Assembly: GCF_004345425.1 (NCBI RefSeq)
Contig: NZ_SLVP01000017.1
Coordinates: 1 to 64,000, forward strand
Length of the DNA: 64,000 bases
Origin: Paenibacillus sp. BK033
Lineage (GTDB): Bacteria; Bacillota; Bacilli; Paenibacillales; Paenibacillaceae
Direction of reading: 5' to 3'
Part shown: piece by piece, positions 1-8,557 of the stretch
Layout of the letters: each line of letters opens with the position of its first letter
Numbering within the stretch: the stretch's first letter is position 1
The notes under the pieces: model-generated
Databases searched by the model: none
The model's input: the letters and a program-made list of their open reading frames with translations, nothing else
Told to the model about the DNA's origin: nothing
Position numbers and translations under genes: made by a program

Positions 1-89
1 GCGTTCCCATACCGAACACGACCGTTAAGCCCTCCAGCGCCGATGGTACTTGGACCGCAGGGTCCTGGGAGAGTAGGACGTCGCCAAGC
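1..89 (+). rRNA. rrf: 5S ribosomal RNA, 3' part
   Basis: The window opens inside a 5S rRNA. The conserved internal segment CCATACCGAACACG and the 3' part GAGAGTAGGACG...GCCAAGC are both visible, so roughly the first 28 bases are cut off by the window edge. It is the last gene of an rRNA operon, as in B. subtilis, where rrnW lies just upstream of ctsR. The exact 3' end may be off by one or two bases. Confidence 0.96.
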
Positions 90-96
90 AATGAAG

Positions 97-125
97 AGCC
101 TGCCGCATTATGCGGCAGGCTTTTT
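97..125 (+). terminator. rRNA operon terminator
   Basis: An 11-bp perfect stem (AGCCTGCCGCA / TGCGGCAGGCT) with a 3-base loop is followed at once by a run of T. It lies 7 bases after the 5S rRNA and is a classic intrinsic terminator. Confidence 0.93.
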
Positions 126-611
126 GTTTCCGTTAAAGTTATCAACCGTTCATCCACAACCCGAACAGCTGATCCACACTGGGATCCAGCTGCCTTTTTG
201 TGTTTATATCCACATGTGAATAGTCGCTCAATTGCAACTTATCTGTATTTTGTAGATAAAATTGTGTATAAATCGTGAAATCTCCTTATTTTATGCGTGA
301 TTGCGCTCTGGATAACTGAATAATCGCGTGGATAGACAATTGACGCCTAACCAAGCGGTTCCCCATTACTTCTTGCCCTGTTTATAAATTCCCCGTAACG
401 GTTTAATAACAATATAGAGCCTTTGGCTAGCTCGAGCGTTTTGCACACCGTTTATTCACAAATGTGAGTAGTCGGTGGATGATGGGCTGGAAGGACAGCT
501 GCAGCTGTGCGTTTGTGGGATGGTCTGTGTATAAATCGCATCCATCCGCACCATGCTAGATAATGACGATAGTGTGATTGTTAAATTATCAGAAAATTGA
601 AATTCCGAGTA
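126..611. other. AT-rich intergenic region with DnaA-box-like 9-mers
   Basis: No convincing gene is visible in this stretch. It holds several 9-mers close to the DnaA box TTATNCACA. Perfect matches lie at 452-460 (+), 263-271 (-) and 526-534 (-). Single mismatches to TTATCCACA lie at 150-158, 170-178 and 206-214 (+) and 307-315 (-). A DnaA-binding cluster is possible but is only inferred from the motif. Confidence 0.4.
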
Positions 612-664
612 TTGACCTTTCCTGATTTTTGCGTATAATAAAGTTAAAGTCAAAGAAAGTCAAA
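612..664 (+). promoter_or_regulatory. SigA promoter with CtsR operator
   Basis: A -35 TTGACC (612-617) and a -10 TATAAT (634-639) are 16 bp apart. Directly downstream lie two heptads AGTCAAA (648-654) and AGTCAAA (658-664) separated by 3 bases. This is the tandem-heptad arrangement known for CtsR operators. The operator overlaps the expected transcription start, so CtsR should repress its own operon. Confidence 0.9.
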
Positions 665-727
665 GTCAGTTGGGGCAGCATTTCCACAAATGCATCCACA
701 GCTCATGTCGCCAGGAGGTTGGTAAAT

Positions 728-1189
728 TTGCGTAACATTTCCGATCTCATCGAGCAGTACTTGAAGCAGATGTTGCAGGAAAGCCCGGAAGGCGCCGTTG
801 AAATTCAACGCAATGAACTGGCAGACAAGTTTTCCTGCGTTCCGTCGCAGATCAACTATGTGATCAGTACCCGGTTCACTTTGGAGAAGGGATACATGGT
901 TGAGAGCAAGCGCGGCGGCGGCGGTTATATCCGCATTCAGCGGGTAGACCTGCCGGCGCTTAAGACGATTCAATTCCATATCCATCAAACGATTGGCGAT
1001 TGCGTCGAGCAAAGCGTGGCGGAGGGGCTGATTTATCAGCTGGAGGAGGCAAGACTAATTACGAAACGGGAAGCGAACCTGCTTCGGTCCGCGGTTGACC
1101 GCGACACCATCGCCGTCAAGCTGCCGCTTCGTGATGAGATCAGAGCCAGGTTACTACGCTCCATGCTGATAGCATTATTAGCCAAATAA
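728..1189 (+). CDS. ctsR: CtsR, transcriptional repressor of class III stress genes
   Basis: CtsR is a dimeric winged-helix repressor that binds tandem heptads upstream of clp genes; heat or McsB activity inactivates it. The 153-residue product matches the usual length of about 154. It starts NISDLIEQYLK and carries the glycine-rich wing RGGGGYIRI around residues 58-66. I chose TTG at 728 because AGGAGGT (713-719) lies 8 bases upstream and the N-terminus aligns with B. subtilis CtsR; the frame stays open to 629 but without support. It is the first gene of ctsR-mcsA-mcsB-clpC and lies downstream of its own operator. Confidence 0.97.
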   Translation: MRNISDLIEQYLKQMLQESPEGAVEIQRNELADKFSCVPSQINYVISTRFTLEKGYMVESKRGGGGYIRIQRVDLPALKTIQFHIHQTIGDCVEQSVAEGLIYQLEEARLITKREANLLRSAVDRDTIAVKLPLRDEIRARLLRSMLIALLAK

Positions 1190-1227
1190 GCGCCTGAGAA
1201 GGCTACACCGAAAGGAGGGGATTCGGC

Positions 1228-1752
1228 TTGATTTGCCAAGAATGCGGCAAAAAGCCGGCAACGCTTCATTTTACGAAAATCGTGAACGGTGAAAAGACCG
1301 AATTTCACATCTGTGAATCCTGTGCAAGGGAACGGGGAGAAGGCATCCCCGGCGCTCCAAACGGGTTCTCCATTCACAGTCTGCTGTCGGGCCTTCTCGA
1401 TTTTGATCCGAGCAGCACTAACGGCGTAAACAGCGCCAAGCAACAGCAAATGATCCGCTGCGATAACTGCGGATTAACGTATACGCAATTCAGCAAGATC
1501 GGCAGGTTCGGCTGCAGCAACTGCTACCGCCAATTTACCGAGAAGTTAGATCCTCTGCTGAAACGTGTACATGGCAATACGGTCCATGTCGGTAAAATAC
1601 CGAAGCGTTCCGGCGGCCAAATTCAGTACAAGCGAGAGATTGAACAGCTGCGGCGGGATTTGCAAAGCCGTATCGAACGAGAAGAATTTGAAAGCGCGGC
1701 TCATATTCGTGATCGAATCCGTGAGCTGGAGCGTAAAATAGTAGATCTGTAA
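1228..1752 (+). CDS. mcsA: McsA, zinc-binding activator of McsB
   Basis: McsA stimulates the arginine kinase McsB and takes part in CtsR and heavy-metal stress control. Zinc-binding CxxC pairs are visible at C3/C6, C29/C32, C78/C81 and C96/C99. A UVR-type coiled motif follows at about residues 136-170, the region related to UvrB and the ClpC middle domain. The TTG start has a strong AAAGGAGGGG 7 bases upstream. The length of 174 residues is close to the family norm. Confidence 0.96.
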   Translation: MICQECGKKPATLHFTKIVNGEKTEFHICESCARERGEGIPGAPNGFSIHSLLSGLLDFDPSSTNGVNSAKQQQMIRCDNCGLTYTQFSKIGRFGCSNCYRQFTEKLDPLLKRVHGNTVHVGKIPKRSGGQIQYKREIEQLRRDLQSRIEREEFESAAHIRDRIRELERKIVDL

Positions 1753-1774
1753 GGCGCACGAAGGAGGTTTACTC

Positions 1775-2854
1775 TTGGCGAGTCATCGTTTTTCTGAGCA
1801 AGCGTTAAGCGATTGGATGAAGGGAGTTGGACCTGACTCCGATATCGTCATTAGCAGCCGAGTACGCATTGCGCGAAACTTGCGGCAGTTTCCCTTCCCG
1901 ATGCTTGCTACCAATCAGCAGTCGCTTGATGTCATGAATCAGCTCACTGCAATAGGGCAATCCGGCAAGCTGGATCCGGTAGGACATTTCGAAACGATTG
2001 TTTTATCGGAGCTAAGCGAGCTGGAAAGAAGGGTATTGGTTGAGAAGCATCTGATTAGCCCCAATCTGGCTAACGAGTCACGCGGAGGGGCAGTCATTCT
2101 TAGCGAGAATGAATCGGTCAGTATCATGATCAACGAAGAGGATCATCTTCGTATACAGTGCCTGTATCCGGGTTTTCAAGTCAAAGAGGCTTGGACGCTG
2201 GCGAATCAGATCGATGATATTTTCGAGGAAGAAACCAATTACGCATTCGATGAAAAGAGAGGTTATTTAACCACCTGTCCGACGAATGTGGGAACGGGAA
2301 TACGCGCATCGGTTATGATGCATCTGCCGGCACTTGTGCTGACTCAGCAGATTAACCGAATTTTATCGGCTGTCACGCAAGTTGGTCTCGCTGTCCGTGG
2401 GATGTACGGCGAAGGCAGCGAAGCGCTGGGGAATCTGTTCCAGATATCGAACCAGATAACGCTGGGACAGACCGAAGGCGAAATCATCGATAATTTGCAC
2501 GGAGTAGCCAAGCAGATTATCGAGCATGAGAGGGCAGCAAGGCAAAGGCTGATGTCCGAGTCCCGGCTTCGGATTGAAGACCGCGTAAGACGCTCTTACG
2601 GGATATTGTCTTATGCGGCGGTGATGGACTCCAAGGAATCCGCGCAGCGGTTGTCCGATGTAAGGCTAGGCGTAGATCTGGGGATTTTGGATCACGTCAC
2701 GAGCCAATCCTTGAATGAATTAATTGTAATGACGCAGCCCGGGTTTCTGCAGCAGACGTTCAACGAGAAGATGAGCGCCGATCAGCGGGATTACCGCAGG
2801 GCCGAATTAATCCGCAATCAATTGCGGAGTCAAACCGAGCATGGGGGTGCATGA
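1775..2854 (+). CDS. mcsB: McsB, protein arginine kinase
   Basis: McsB phosphorylates arginines on CtsR and on misfolded proteins, tagging them for ClpCP. The phosphagen-kinase fold is recognisable from SSRVRIARNLR near residues 27-37 and the catalytic-loop motif CPTNVGTG, whose cysteine is C168. Length is 359 residues, normal for the family. It starts at TTG behind GAAGGAGGTTT and ends 3 bases before clpC, which suggests tight coupling with its protease partner. Confidence 0.97.
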   Translation: MASHRFSEQALSDWMKGVGPDSDIVISSRVRIARNLRQFPFPMLATNQQSLDVMNQLTAIGQSGKLDPVGHFETIVLSELSELERRVLVEKHLISPNLANESRGGAVILSENESVSIMINEEDHLRIQCLYPGFQVKEAWTLANQIDDIFEEETNYAFDEKRGYLTTCPTNVGTGIRASVMMHLPALVLTQQINRILSAVTQVGLAVRGMYGEGSEALGNLFQISNQITLGQTEGEIIDNLHGVAKQIIEHERAARQRLMSESRLRIEDRVRRSYGILSYAAVMDSKESAQRLSDVRLGVDLGILDHVTSQSLNELIVMTQPGFLQQTFNEKMSADQRDYRRAELIRNQLRSQTEHGGA

Positions 2855-2857
2855 AAC

Positions 2858-5311
2858 ATGATGTTTGGACGATTTACGGAGCGAGCGCAAAAGGTTCTTG
2901 CCTTGGCGCAGGAGGAAGCGGTTCGTCTTGGTCACAATAATATTGGTACGGAGCATATTCTCCTCGGACTGATTCGCGAAGGGGAAGGCATTGCAGCGAA
3001 GGCTTTAATCGGGCTTGGTCTGGGACTTGAGAAAATTCAGGACGAAGTCGAAGCATTGATCGGCCGCGGTCAAGAGCAGCCGACAAACATTGCCTATACG
3101 CCACGCGCGAAAAAGGTAATCGAGTTGTCGATGGACGAAGCAAGAAAGCTTGGCCATACGTACGTAGGCACGGAACATATCCTGCTTGGCCTGATTCGCG
3201 AAGGAGAAGGCGTAGCTGCCCGTGTTCTGAACAACCTTGGCATCAGCCTTAATAAAGCTCGTCAGCAAGTGCTTCAGCTGCTGGGAAGCAGCGAAGCGGT
3301 ATCCAGCAGTCACGGCTCTCCATCCAATGTGAGCACGCCAACGCTGGACGGCTTAGCCCGCGACCTGACCGCTTATGCTCGCGAAGGCAATCTGGATCCG
3401 GTGATTGGCCGCAGCAAGGAAATCGAGCGCGTCATCCAGGTGCTCAGCCGCCGCACGAAGAACAATCCTGTTCTGATCGGTGAGCCGGGCGTAGGTAAAA
3501 CGGCGATTGCCGAAGGTCTTGCCCAAAAGATCATTGCAAACGAAATTCCGGAGACATTGCGCGACAAACGCGTCATGACGCTGGATATGGGCTCCGTTGT
3601 AGCCGGTACGAAGTACCGCGGCGAATTCGAAGACCGCTTGAAAAAAATCATGGATGAGATCCGCCAGGCCGGCAACATTATCCTGTTCATCGACGAGCTT
3701 CATACGCTGATTGGTGCAGGCGGCGCCGAAGGCGCGATTGACGCCTCCAATATTCTGAAGCCTGCGCTTGCCCGCGGCGAGCTGCAGTGCATCGGCGCAA
3801 CGACGCTGGATGAGTACCGCAAATACATCGAGAAGGATGCCGCGCTGGAGCGCCGTTTCCAACCGATTACGGTTGATCAGCCGTCGCCGGAAGAAGCGAT
3901 TCAAATTCTGCACGGCCTGCGTGACCGTTATGAGGCTCATCATCGCGTGAAAATCACGGATGATGCAATCGTGCAAGCCGTGAAGCTGTCCGATCGTTAC
4001 ATTACGGACCGGTTCCTGCCGGACAAAGCGATCGACCTAATCGACGAGGCAAGCTCCAAAGTGAGACTTAATTCGTATACGGTACCGCCTAATCTCAAAC
4101 AACTGGAGAACCGTCTGGAGGATATCCGCAAGGAGAAGGACGCCGCGGTTCAAAGCCAGGAGTTCGAGAAAGCGGCAGCCCTTCGCGATACGGAGCAAAA
4201 AATCCGCGAAGAGCTCGACGTAACGAAGAACCAGTGGAAAGAAAAACAAGGCCGCACCGATTCCGAGGTAACGCCAGAAGATATCGCGCAAGTCGTAGCG
4301 AGCTGGACGGGAATTCCGGTCAGCAAGCTGGCGGAGGAAGAAACCGAGCGTCTGCTCAAGATGGAAGACATTCTGCATGATCGCGTAATCGGTCAAGAGG
4401 ATGCGGTTAAAGCGGTATCGAGAGCCATCCGCAGAGCACGCGCCGGTCTGAAGGATCCGAAGCGTCCAATCGGTTCGTTCATCTTCCTTGGTCCTACAGG
4501 GGTAGGTAAAACCGAGCTGGCCCGAGCACTCGCGGAAGCGATGTTCGGAGACGAGAACGCGGTTATCCGCATCGATATGTCGGAGTACATGGAGAAACAC
4601 TCCACGTCCCGTCTCGTCGGAGCGCCTCCGGGATACGTCGGCTACGAAGAAGGCGGTCAATTGACCGAGAAAGTACGCCGCAAGCCGTATTCCGTTGTCC
4701 TCCTTGACGAAATCGAGAAGGCGCATCCGGAAGTGTTCAACATCCTGCTGCAAGTGCTCGAGGACGGCCGTCTGACCGACTCCAAAGGCAGAGTGGTTGA
4801 TTTCCGCAACACGCTGATCATCATGACTTCGAATGTTGGCGCGGATCAAATCAAACGCAATTCTTCGCTTGGCTTCACAGCCGTACAGGATTCGGGCCGA
4901 GAGTTCAACCAAATGAAGGATAAAGTGATGGCCGAGCTGAAGAAAAGCTTCCGTCCGGAGTTCCTGAACCGGATCGACGAAACAATCGTGTTCCACTCGC
5001 TGGAGCAAGAGCATATCGCTCAAATCGTTACGCTTATGTCCGAAGAGCTTCGCAAACGGCTGCGCGAGCAAGAGGTGGATTTCATTCTTACCGACGCCGC
5101 AAAAGCGTTCCTTGCGAAGGAAGGCTTCGATCCGCAATACGGTGCGCGTCCGCTGCGCCGCGCGATTCAGAAGCATATCGAGGACCGGATTTCCGAGGAG
5201 CTCTTGCTCGGCAAGATCCGCAAAGGCGATTCCTTCACGATTGACGAGAAGGACGGCGAGTTGACCGTTAATAAATCCGAAGCTGTTTCGGAAGAGCCGG
5301 CTGCAAAATAA
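2858..5311 (+). CDS. clpC: ClpC, AAA+ unfoldase of the ClpCP protease
   Basis: ClpC unfolds arginine-phosphorylated or adaptor-delivered proteins and feeds them to ClpP. Two Clp N repeats (about residues 1-145) precede the first AAA+ module, with Walker A GEPGVGKT near residue 210. A middle domain holding a UVR-like motif lies at about 420-450. The second AAA+ module has Walker A GPTGVGKT near residue 547. The 817-residue length is full size. The start MMFGRFTERA matches B. subtilis ClpC. It ends the ctsR operon and is followed by a terminator. Confidence 0.98.
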   Translation: MMFGRFTERAQKVLALAQEEAVRLGHNNIGTEHILLGLIREGEGIAAKALIGLGLGLEKIQDEVEALIGRGQEQPTNIAYTPRAKKVIELSMDEARKLGHTYVGTEHILLGLIREGEGVAARVLNNLGISLNKARQQVLQLLGSSEAVSSSHGSPSNVSTPTLDGLARDLTAYAREGNLDPVIGRSKEIERVIQVLSRRTKNNPVLIGEPGVGKTAIAEGLAQKIIANEIPETLRDKRVMTLDMGSVVAGTKYRGEFEDRLKKIMDEIRQAGNIILFIDELHTLIGAGGAEGAIDASNILKPALARGELQCIGATTLDEYRKYIEKDAALERRFQPITVDQPSPEEAIQILHGLRDRYEAHHRVKITDDAIVQAVKLSDRYITDRFLPDKAIDLIDEASSKVRLNSYTVPPNLKQLENRLEDIRKEKDAAVQSQEFEKAAALRDTEQKIREELDVTKNQWKEKQGRTDSEVTPEDIAQVVASWTGIPVSKLAEEETERLLKMEDILHDRVIGQEDAVKAVSRAIRRARAGLKDPKRPIGSFIFLGPTGVGKTELARALAEAMFGDENAVIRIDMSEYMEKHSTSRLVGAPPGYVGYEEGGQLTEKVRRKPYSVVLLDEIEKAHPEVFNILLQVLEDGRLTDSKGRVVDFRNTLIIMTSNVGADQIKRNSSLGFTAVQDSGREFNQMKDKVMAELKKSFRPEFLNRIDETIVFHSLEQEHIAQIVTLMSEELRKRLREQEVDFILTDAAKAFLAKEGFDPQYGARPLRRAIQKHIEDRISEELLLGKIRKGDSFTIDEKDGELTVNKSEAVSEEPAAK

Positions 5312-5322
5312 GAAAGACAACC

Positions 5323-5365
5323 AGCTGCCCGGGCGAGGGAATCCTTCGCCGGGCAGCTTTTGTTT
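5323..5365 (+). terminator. ctsR-clpC operon terminator
   Basis: A long GC-rich stem (AGCTGCCCGG...CCGGGCAGCT) is followed by TTTTGTTTT. It begins 12 bases after the clpC stop. Confidence 0.9.
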
Positions 5366-5379
5366 TATCTTAGAGAAGT

Positions 5380-5407
5380 TTGACAATGATAATCATTATC
5401 GTATATG
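5380..5407 (+). promoter_or_regulatory. Fur-box-overlapped promoter of the heme monooxygenase gene
   Basis: GACAATGATAATCATTATC at 5382-5400 matches the 19-bp Fur consensus GATAATGATAATCATTATC at 18 of 19 positions. It overlaps a -35 TTGACA (5380-5385) and fills the spacer up to a -10-like TATATG (5402-5407, 16-bp spacing). Iron-bound Fur should therefore block this promoter. Confidence 0.88.
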
Positions 5408-5476
5408 CTTGCAGTAATGATATTGCAGCGATGAAGGGTTCAGATATAGAAGCTTGGGACGACGGAGGGACTTAAG

Positions 5477-5833
5477 ATGATCGTTATGACGAATACGATA
5501 AAAATAAAAAAAGGCCACGGGGAAGAGGTGGCGGAGCGGTTCCAGAAAACGAAAGGCATTGAGCAATCGGCCGGCTTTGTTCGCATGGAGGTCATGCTGA
5601 CCGAAGGGTTGGAAGACTACGATGAATTGAAGGTAAGCACCACCTGGGAGACGAAAGCATCCTTTGAAGGCTGGATGAACAGCGATTCCTTCCGTCAGGC
5701 GCACGCCCACAGGGGAAACAACCAGTCCGAAGGCGGCAAAGGAAAGGATGGCGGTGGCGAACGGATTATGCTGGGCTCCCAGCTAACGACTCACCGGATT
5801 CTCGTATCCAGAGAGGCTGCGGTCATCTCATAA
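5477..5833 (+). CDS. IsdG/HmoB-type heme-degrading monooxygenase
   Basis: This ABM-fold protein of 118 residues probably opens heme to release iron in the cytoplasm. The IsdG catalytic triad is present with the expected spacing: N6, W66 and H76 (S. aureus IsdG has N7, W67, H77). The region from about residue 83 to 95 is a glycine/lysine-rich insertion. ATG at 5477 follows a GGAGGG. The Fur box upstream and a terminator on each side make it a one-gene iron-controlled unit between clpC and radA. A general ABM-domain protein is the alternative, but the triad and the Fur box favour heme use. Confidence 0.85.
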   Translation: MIVMTNTIKIKKGHGEEVAERFQKTKGIEQSAGFVRMEVMLTEGLEDYDELKVSTTWETKASFEGWMNSDSFRQAHAHRGNNQSEGGKGKDGGGERIMLGSQLTTHRILVSREAAVIS

Positions 5834-5865
5834 TTTTTGCAGCTTATACTTTTGCATCGTTTAAC

Positions 5866-5909
5866 AAAAGCTTTCTTTATTCCGATGATGGAATAAGGGA
5901 GGCTTTTTT
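5866..5909 (+). terminator. terminator after the heme monooxygenase gene
   Basis: AAAAGCTTTCTTTATTCC pairs with GGAATAAGGGAGGCTTTT, including a few G-U pairs, around a short loop. It ends in TTTTTT. Confidence 0.85.
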
Positions 5910-6016
5910 ATTTGCTGGAATCTATTGGTCCGTACATTAGTTCGCAAGAAGGGGTTTATACCCTACGGATAAAATGGTAAACTTTGAATGGTAACGCTTG
6001 TTAAAAGGAGCCTTGT

Positions 6017-7384
6017 ATGGCAAAGATAAAACTAAAGTTTGTATGTACTGAATGCGGGACGGAATCGCCGAAATGGCTTGGCAAATGTCCGGGCTGCCAG
6101 TCTTGGAACACGATGGTGGAGGAAAAAGAGACCGTTATCAAAACACAAGGTGTCGGTCTTCGCGTGGCTCAGACGAAAGAAAAGCCGCAATCCATCATAC
6201 ATATAGAAAGTGGGCAGGAACCGCGTATTGAAACACGGTTGCAGGAGCTTAACCGGGTGCTGGGCGGCGGCGTTGTGCCGGGCTCTCTCATTCTGGTAGG
6301 CGGGGATCCCGGAATCGGAAAATCCACGTTGCTGCTGCAAACCTCGCATGCATTGGCCTCCAAGGGGCTGAAGGTGCTGTATATTTCCGGGGAGGAGTCC
6401 GTCCGGCAGACGCGCCTTCGCGCTGACCGGCTTGGTGCTCTGACGGAATCCCTTTTTGTCCTTTGCGAAACGAATATGGAGCAAATCAACGATGCGATTG
6501 AATCGGTCCAGCCGGACTTTCTCGTTATCGACTCCATTCAAACGGTGTACGACCCGAATGTTCAATCCGCCCCGGGAAGCGTAGCCCAGGTAAGGGAATG
6601 CACGGCTCATTTTATGAGAGTGGCCAAGATCAACGGTATCGCTACCGTCCTTGTCGGGCATGTCACGAAGGAAGGCGCCATTGCCGGTCCTCGCTTGCTG
6701 GAGCATATGGTGGACTGCGTGCTGTACTTCGAAGGCGAGCGGCATCACACTTACCGGCTGCTCCGGGCCGTAAAGAACAGATTTGGTTCCACCAACGAGA
6801 TCGGCATATTCGAAATGGGTGAAGAGGGCCTTCGCGAAGTAGCCAATCCTTCGGAGCTGTTCCTGTCGGAACGCCCGCTTGGCGTATCCGGTTCTACGGT
6901 TGTAGCCAGCATGGAAGGAACCCGCCCCGTTCTGGTAGAGCTTCAGGCGCTTGTCGCAGCAACGAATTTCCCGTCGCCGCGGCGGATGTCCACAGGGATC
7001 GACCATCACCGGATGGCATTGATTATCGCAGTATTAGAGAAGCGGATCGGCATGTTTTTGCAGACGCAGGATGCCTATTTGAATGTGGCGGGCGGCGTGA
7101 AGCTGGATGAGCCGGCAGTTGACCTTGCTGCTGCAGTCTCGCTTGCATCAAGCTTTCGCGATGCACCTACTCGCCCTTATGACGTTATCTTCGGCGAAGT
7201 GGGCCTGACGGGCGAGGTTCGCGCAGTATCCCGTGCCGAGCAGCGGGTGAAGGAAGCGGAGAAGCTTGGCTTCAAGCGGGTCATTATGCCGGAGAAAAGC
7301 TTAAAGGGCTGGAAGCCGCCGGAAGGCATCGAGATTATCGGCGTGAGTACGGTAGCAGAAGCGCTGTCCGCGGCACTTGGATAG
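6017..7384 (+). CDS. radA: RadA (Sms), DNA repair and recombination ATPase
   Basis: RadA is a RecA-like helicase that processes recombination branches. An N-terminal zinc finger uses C10, C13, C24 and C27. The Walker A GDPGIGKST lies at 96-104 and the RadA-specific KNRFG motif at 253-257. The C-terminal third is the Lon-protease-like domain. Its 455 residues are the usual length. ATG at 6017 follows AAAAGGAG. The gene is 9 bases upstream of disA, as in B. subtilis, where RadA modulates DisA. Confidence 0.98.
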   Translation: MAKIKLKFVCTECGTESPKWLGKCPGCQSWNTMVEEKETVIKTQGVGLRVAQTKEKPQSIIHIESGQEPRIETRLQELNRVLGGGVVPGSLILVGGDPGIGKSTLLLQTSHALASKGLKVLYISGEESVRQTRLRADRLGALTESLFVLCETNMEQINDAIESVQPDFLVIDSIQTVYDPNVQSAPGSVAQVRECTAHFMRVAKINGIATVLVGHVTKEGAIAGPRLLEHMVDCVLYFEGERHHTYRLLRAVKNRFGSTNEIGIFEMGEEGLREVANPSELFLSERPLGVSGSTVVASMEGTRPVLVELQALVAATNFPSPRRMSTGIDHHRMALIIAVLEKRIGMFLQTQDAYLNVAGGVKLDEPAVDLAAAVSLASSFRDAPTRPYDVIFGEVGLTGEVRAVSRAEQRVKEAEKLGFKRVIMPEKSLKGWKPPEGIEIIGVSTVAEALSAALG

Positions 7385-7393
7385 GGGGCAAAT

Positions 7394-8470
7394 ATGAAGG
7401 AACAAAGTCAGCTAGAAATAATGAACCAGCTATTGCAATTAGTCGCGCCAGGCACCCCGTTCCGTGATGGGCTTGATAATGTGCTACGGGCCAAAACGGG
7501 CGCTCTGCTTGTTGTCGGGTATAGTCCCGAAGTGATGGAGGTCGTGGATGGAGGCTTTTCCATCAACTGCGATTTTTCCCCAAACTATTTGTATGAGCTC
7601 GCCAAAATGGACGGAGCGATCATCCTCAGCGAAGATATGAAACGGATTTTGTACGCCAATACGCAGCTTATTCCGAATAACTCGATTTCTTCCATCGAGA
7701 CCGGTATCCGCCACCGCACAGCGGAGCGGGTAGCGAAGCAGACGGGCAAGCTTGTCGTGTCGATCTCGCAGCGCCGGAATATCATTACGCTATACCAAGG
7801 CAATTTACGCTATTCGCTCAAAGAGATGGGCGTTATATTGACGAAGGCCAATCAGGCGATTCAAACGCTTGAGAAATATAAGGTCGTACTTAGCCAATCG
7901 CTCACCAACCTGTCGGCCCTTGAATTCGAGGAGCTGGTCACGCTGCAGGAGGTTGCGCATGTGGTGCAGCGGGTCGAAATGGTTCTGCGCGTCAAAATGG
8001 AAATCAAGCGTTACGTCACCGAGCTTGGCACGGAGGGACGCCTTATCGCCATGCAGATGGAGGAGCTCGTGAACGGCGTTGACGAAGATGCCTGGTATCT
8101 CCTGAAGGACTATGCCAAGGACAATTCCGACGACAAAATCCGCGAAATCCGCGCAGCGCTCAAGAAGCTCAGCGCGGAAGACCTGCTGGATGCGCCTCCG
8201 ATTATCCGTCTTCTAGGCTATACGCATACCGCCGCCATGGTGGAGGAAGCGGTGTCGCCGCGAGGCTTCAGGCTGCTGAATAAAATCCCTCGCCTGCCAT
8301 TAATTATAATGAATAATCTGATTGAGCGGTTCGGTCGGCTGCCTCATATTCTCATGGCAACCATTGACGAGCTTGACGAAGTGGACGGTATCGGAGAGGT
8401 TCGCGCCCGTGCCATCAAGGATGGCTTGAAGCGGATCCAAGAGCAGATGTTCATTGACAGACAAATTTAA
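7394..8470 (+). CDS. disA: DisA, DNA-scanning diadenylate cyclase
   Basis: DisA makes c-di-AMP from two ATP and signals DNA integrity, especially at sporulation. The DAC domain shows the catalytic DGA motif (73-75) and the RHR motif (106-108). A helical spine follows, then helix-hairpin-helix DNA-binding repeats near the C-terminus (ATIDELDEVDGIGEVRARAI). The 358 residues match the family. ATG at 7394 follows an AGGGGG ribosome site. Confidence 0.98.
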   Translation: MKEQSQLEIMNQLLQLVAPGTPFRDGLDNVLRAKTGALLVVGYSPEVMEVVDGGFSINCDFSPNYLYELAKMDGAIILSEDMKRILYANTQLIPNNSISSIETGIRHRTAERVAKQTGKLVVSISQRRNIITLYQGNLRYSLKEMGVILTKANQAIQTLEKYKVVLSQSLTNLSALEFEELVTLQEVAHVVQRVEMVLRVKMEIKRYVTELGTEGRLIAMQMEELVNGVDEDAWYLLKDYAKDNSDDKIREIRAALKKLSAEDLLDAPPIIRLLGYTHTAAMVEEAVSPRGFRLLNKIPRLPLIIMNNLIERFGRLPHILMATIDELDEVDGIGEVRARAIKDGLKRIQEQMFIDRQI

Positions 8471-8557
8471 ATCTCATACAATGGATGGAATGTGTACCGT
8501 ATTCCAATCATACATTAGTAAACGGTTTTAGGGCATAGTAGAGAAGAGGTGGAATAG

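Noticed and set aside
456..653. Minus-strand 65-codon frame before ctsR
   Set aside because: No ribosome site, overlaps the ctsR promoter and operator, and the product is not protein-like.
4037..5386. 449-codon open frame on the minus strand opposite clpC
   Set aside because: Shadow of the GC-skewed third codon positions of clpC; the product resembles nothing.
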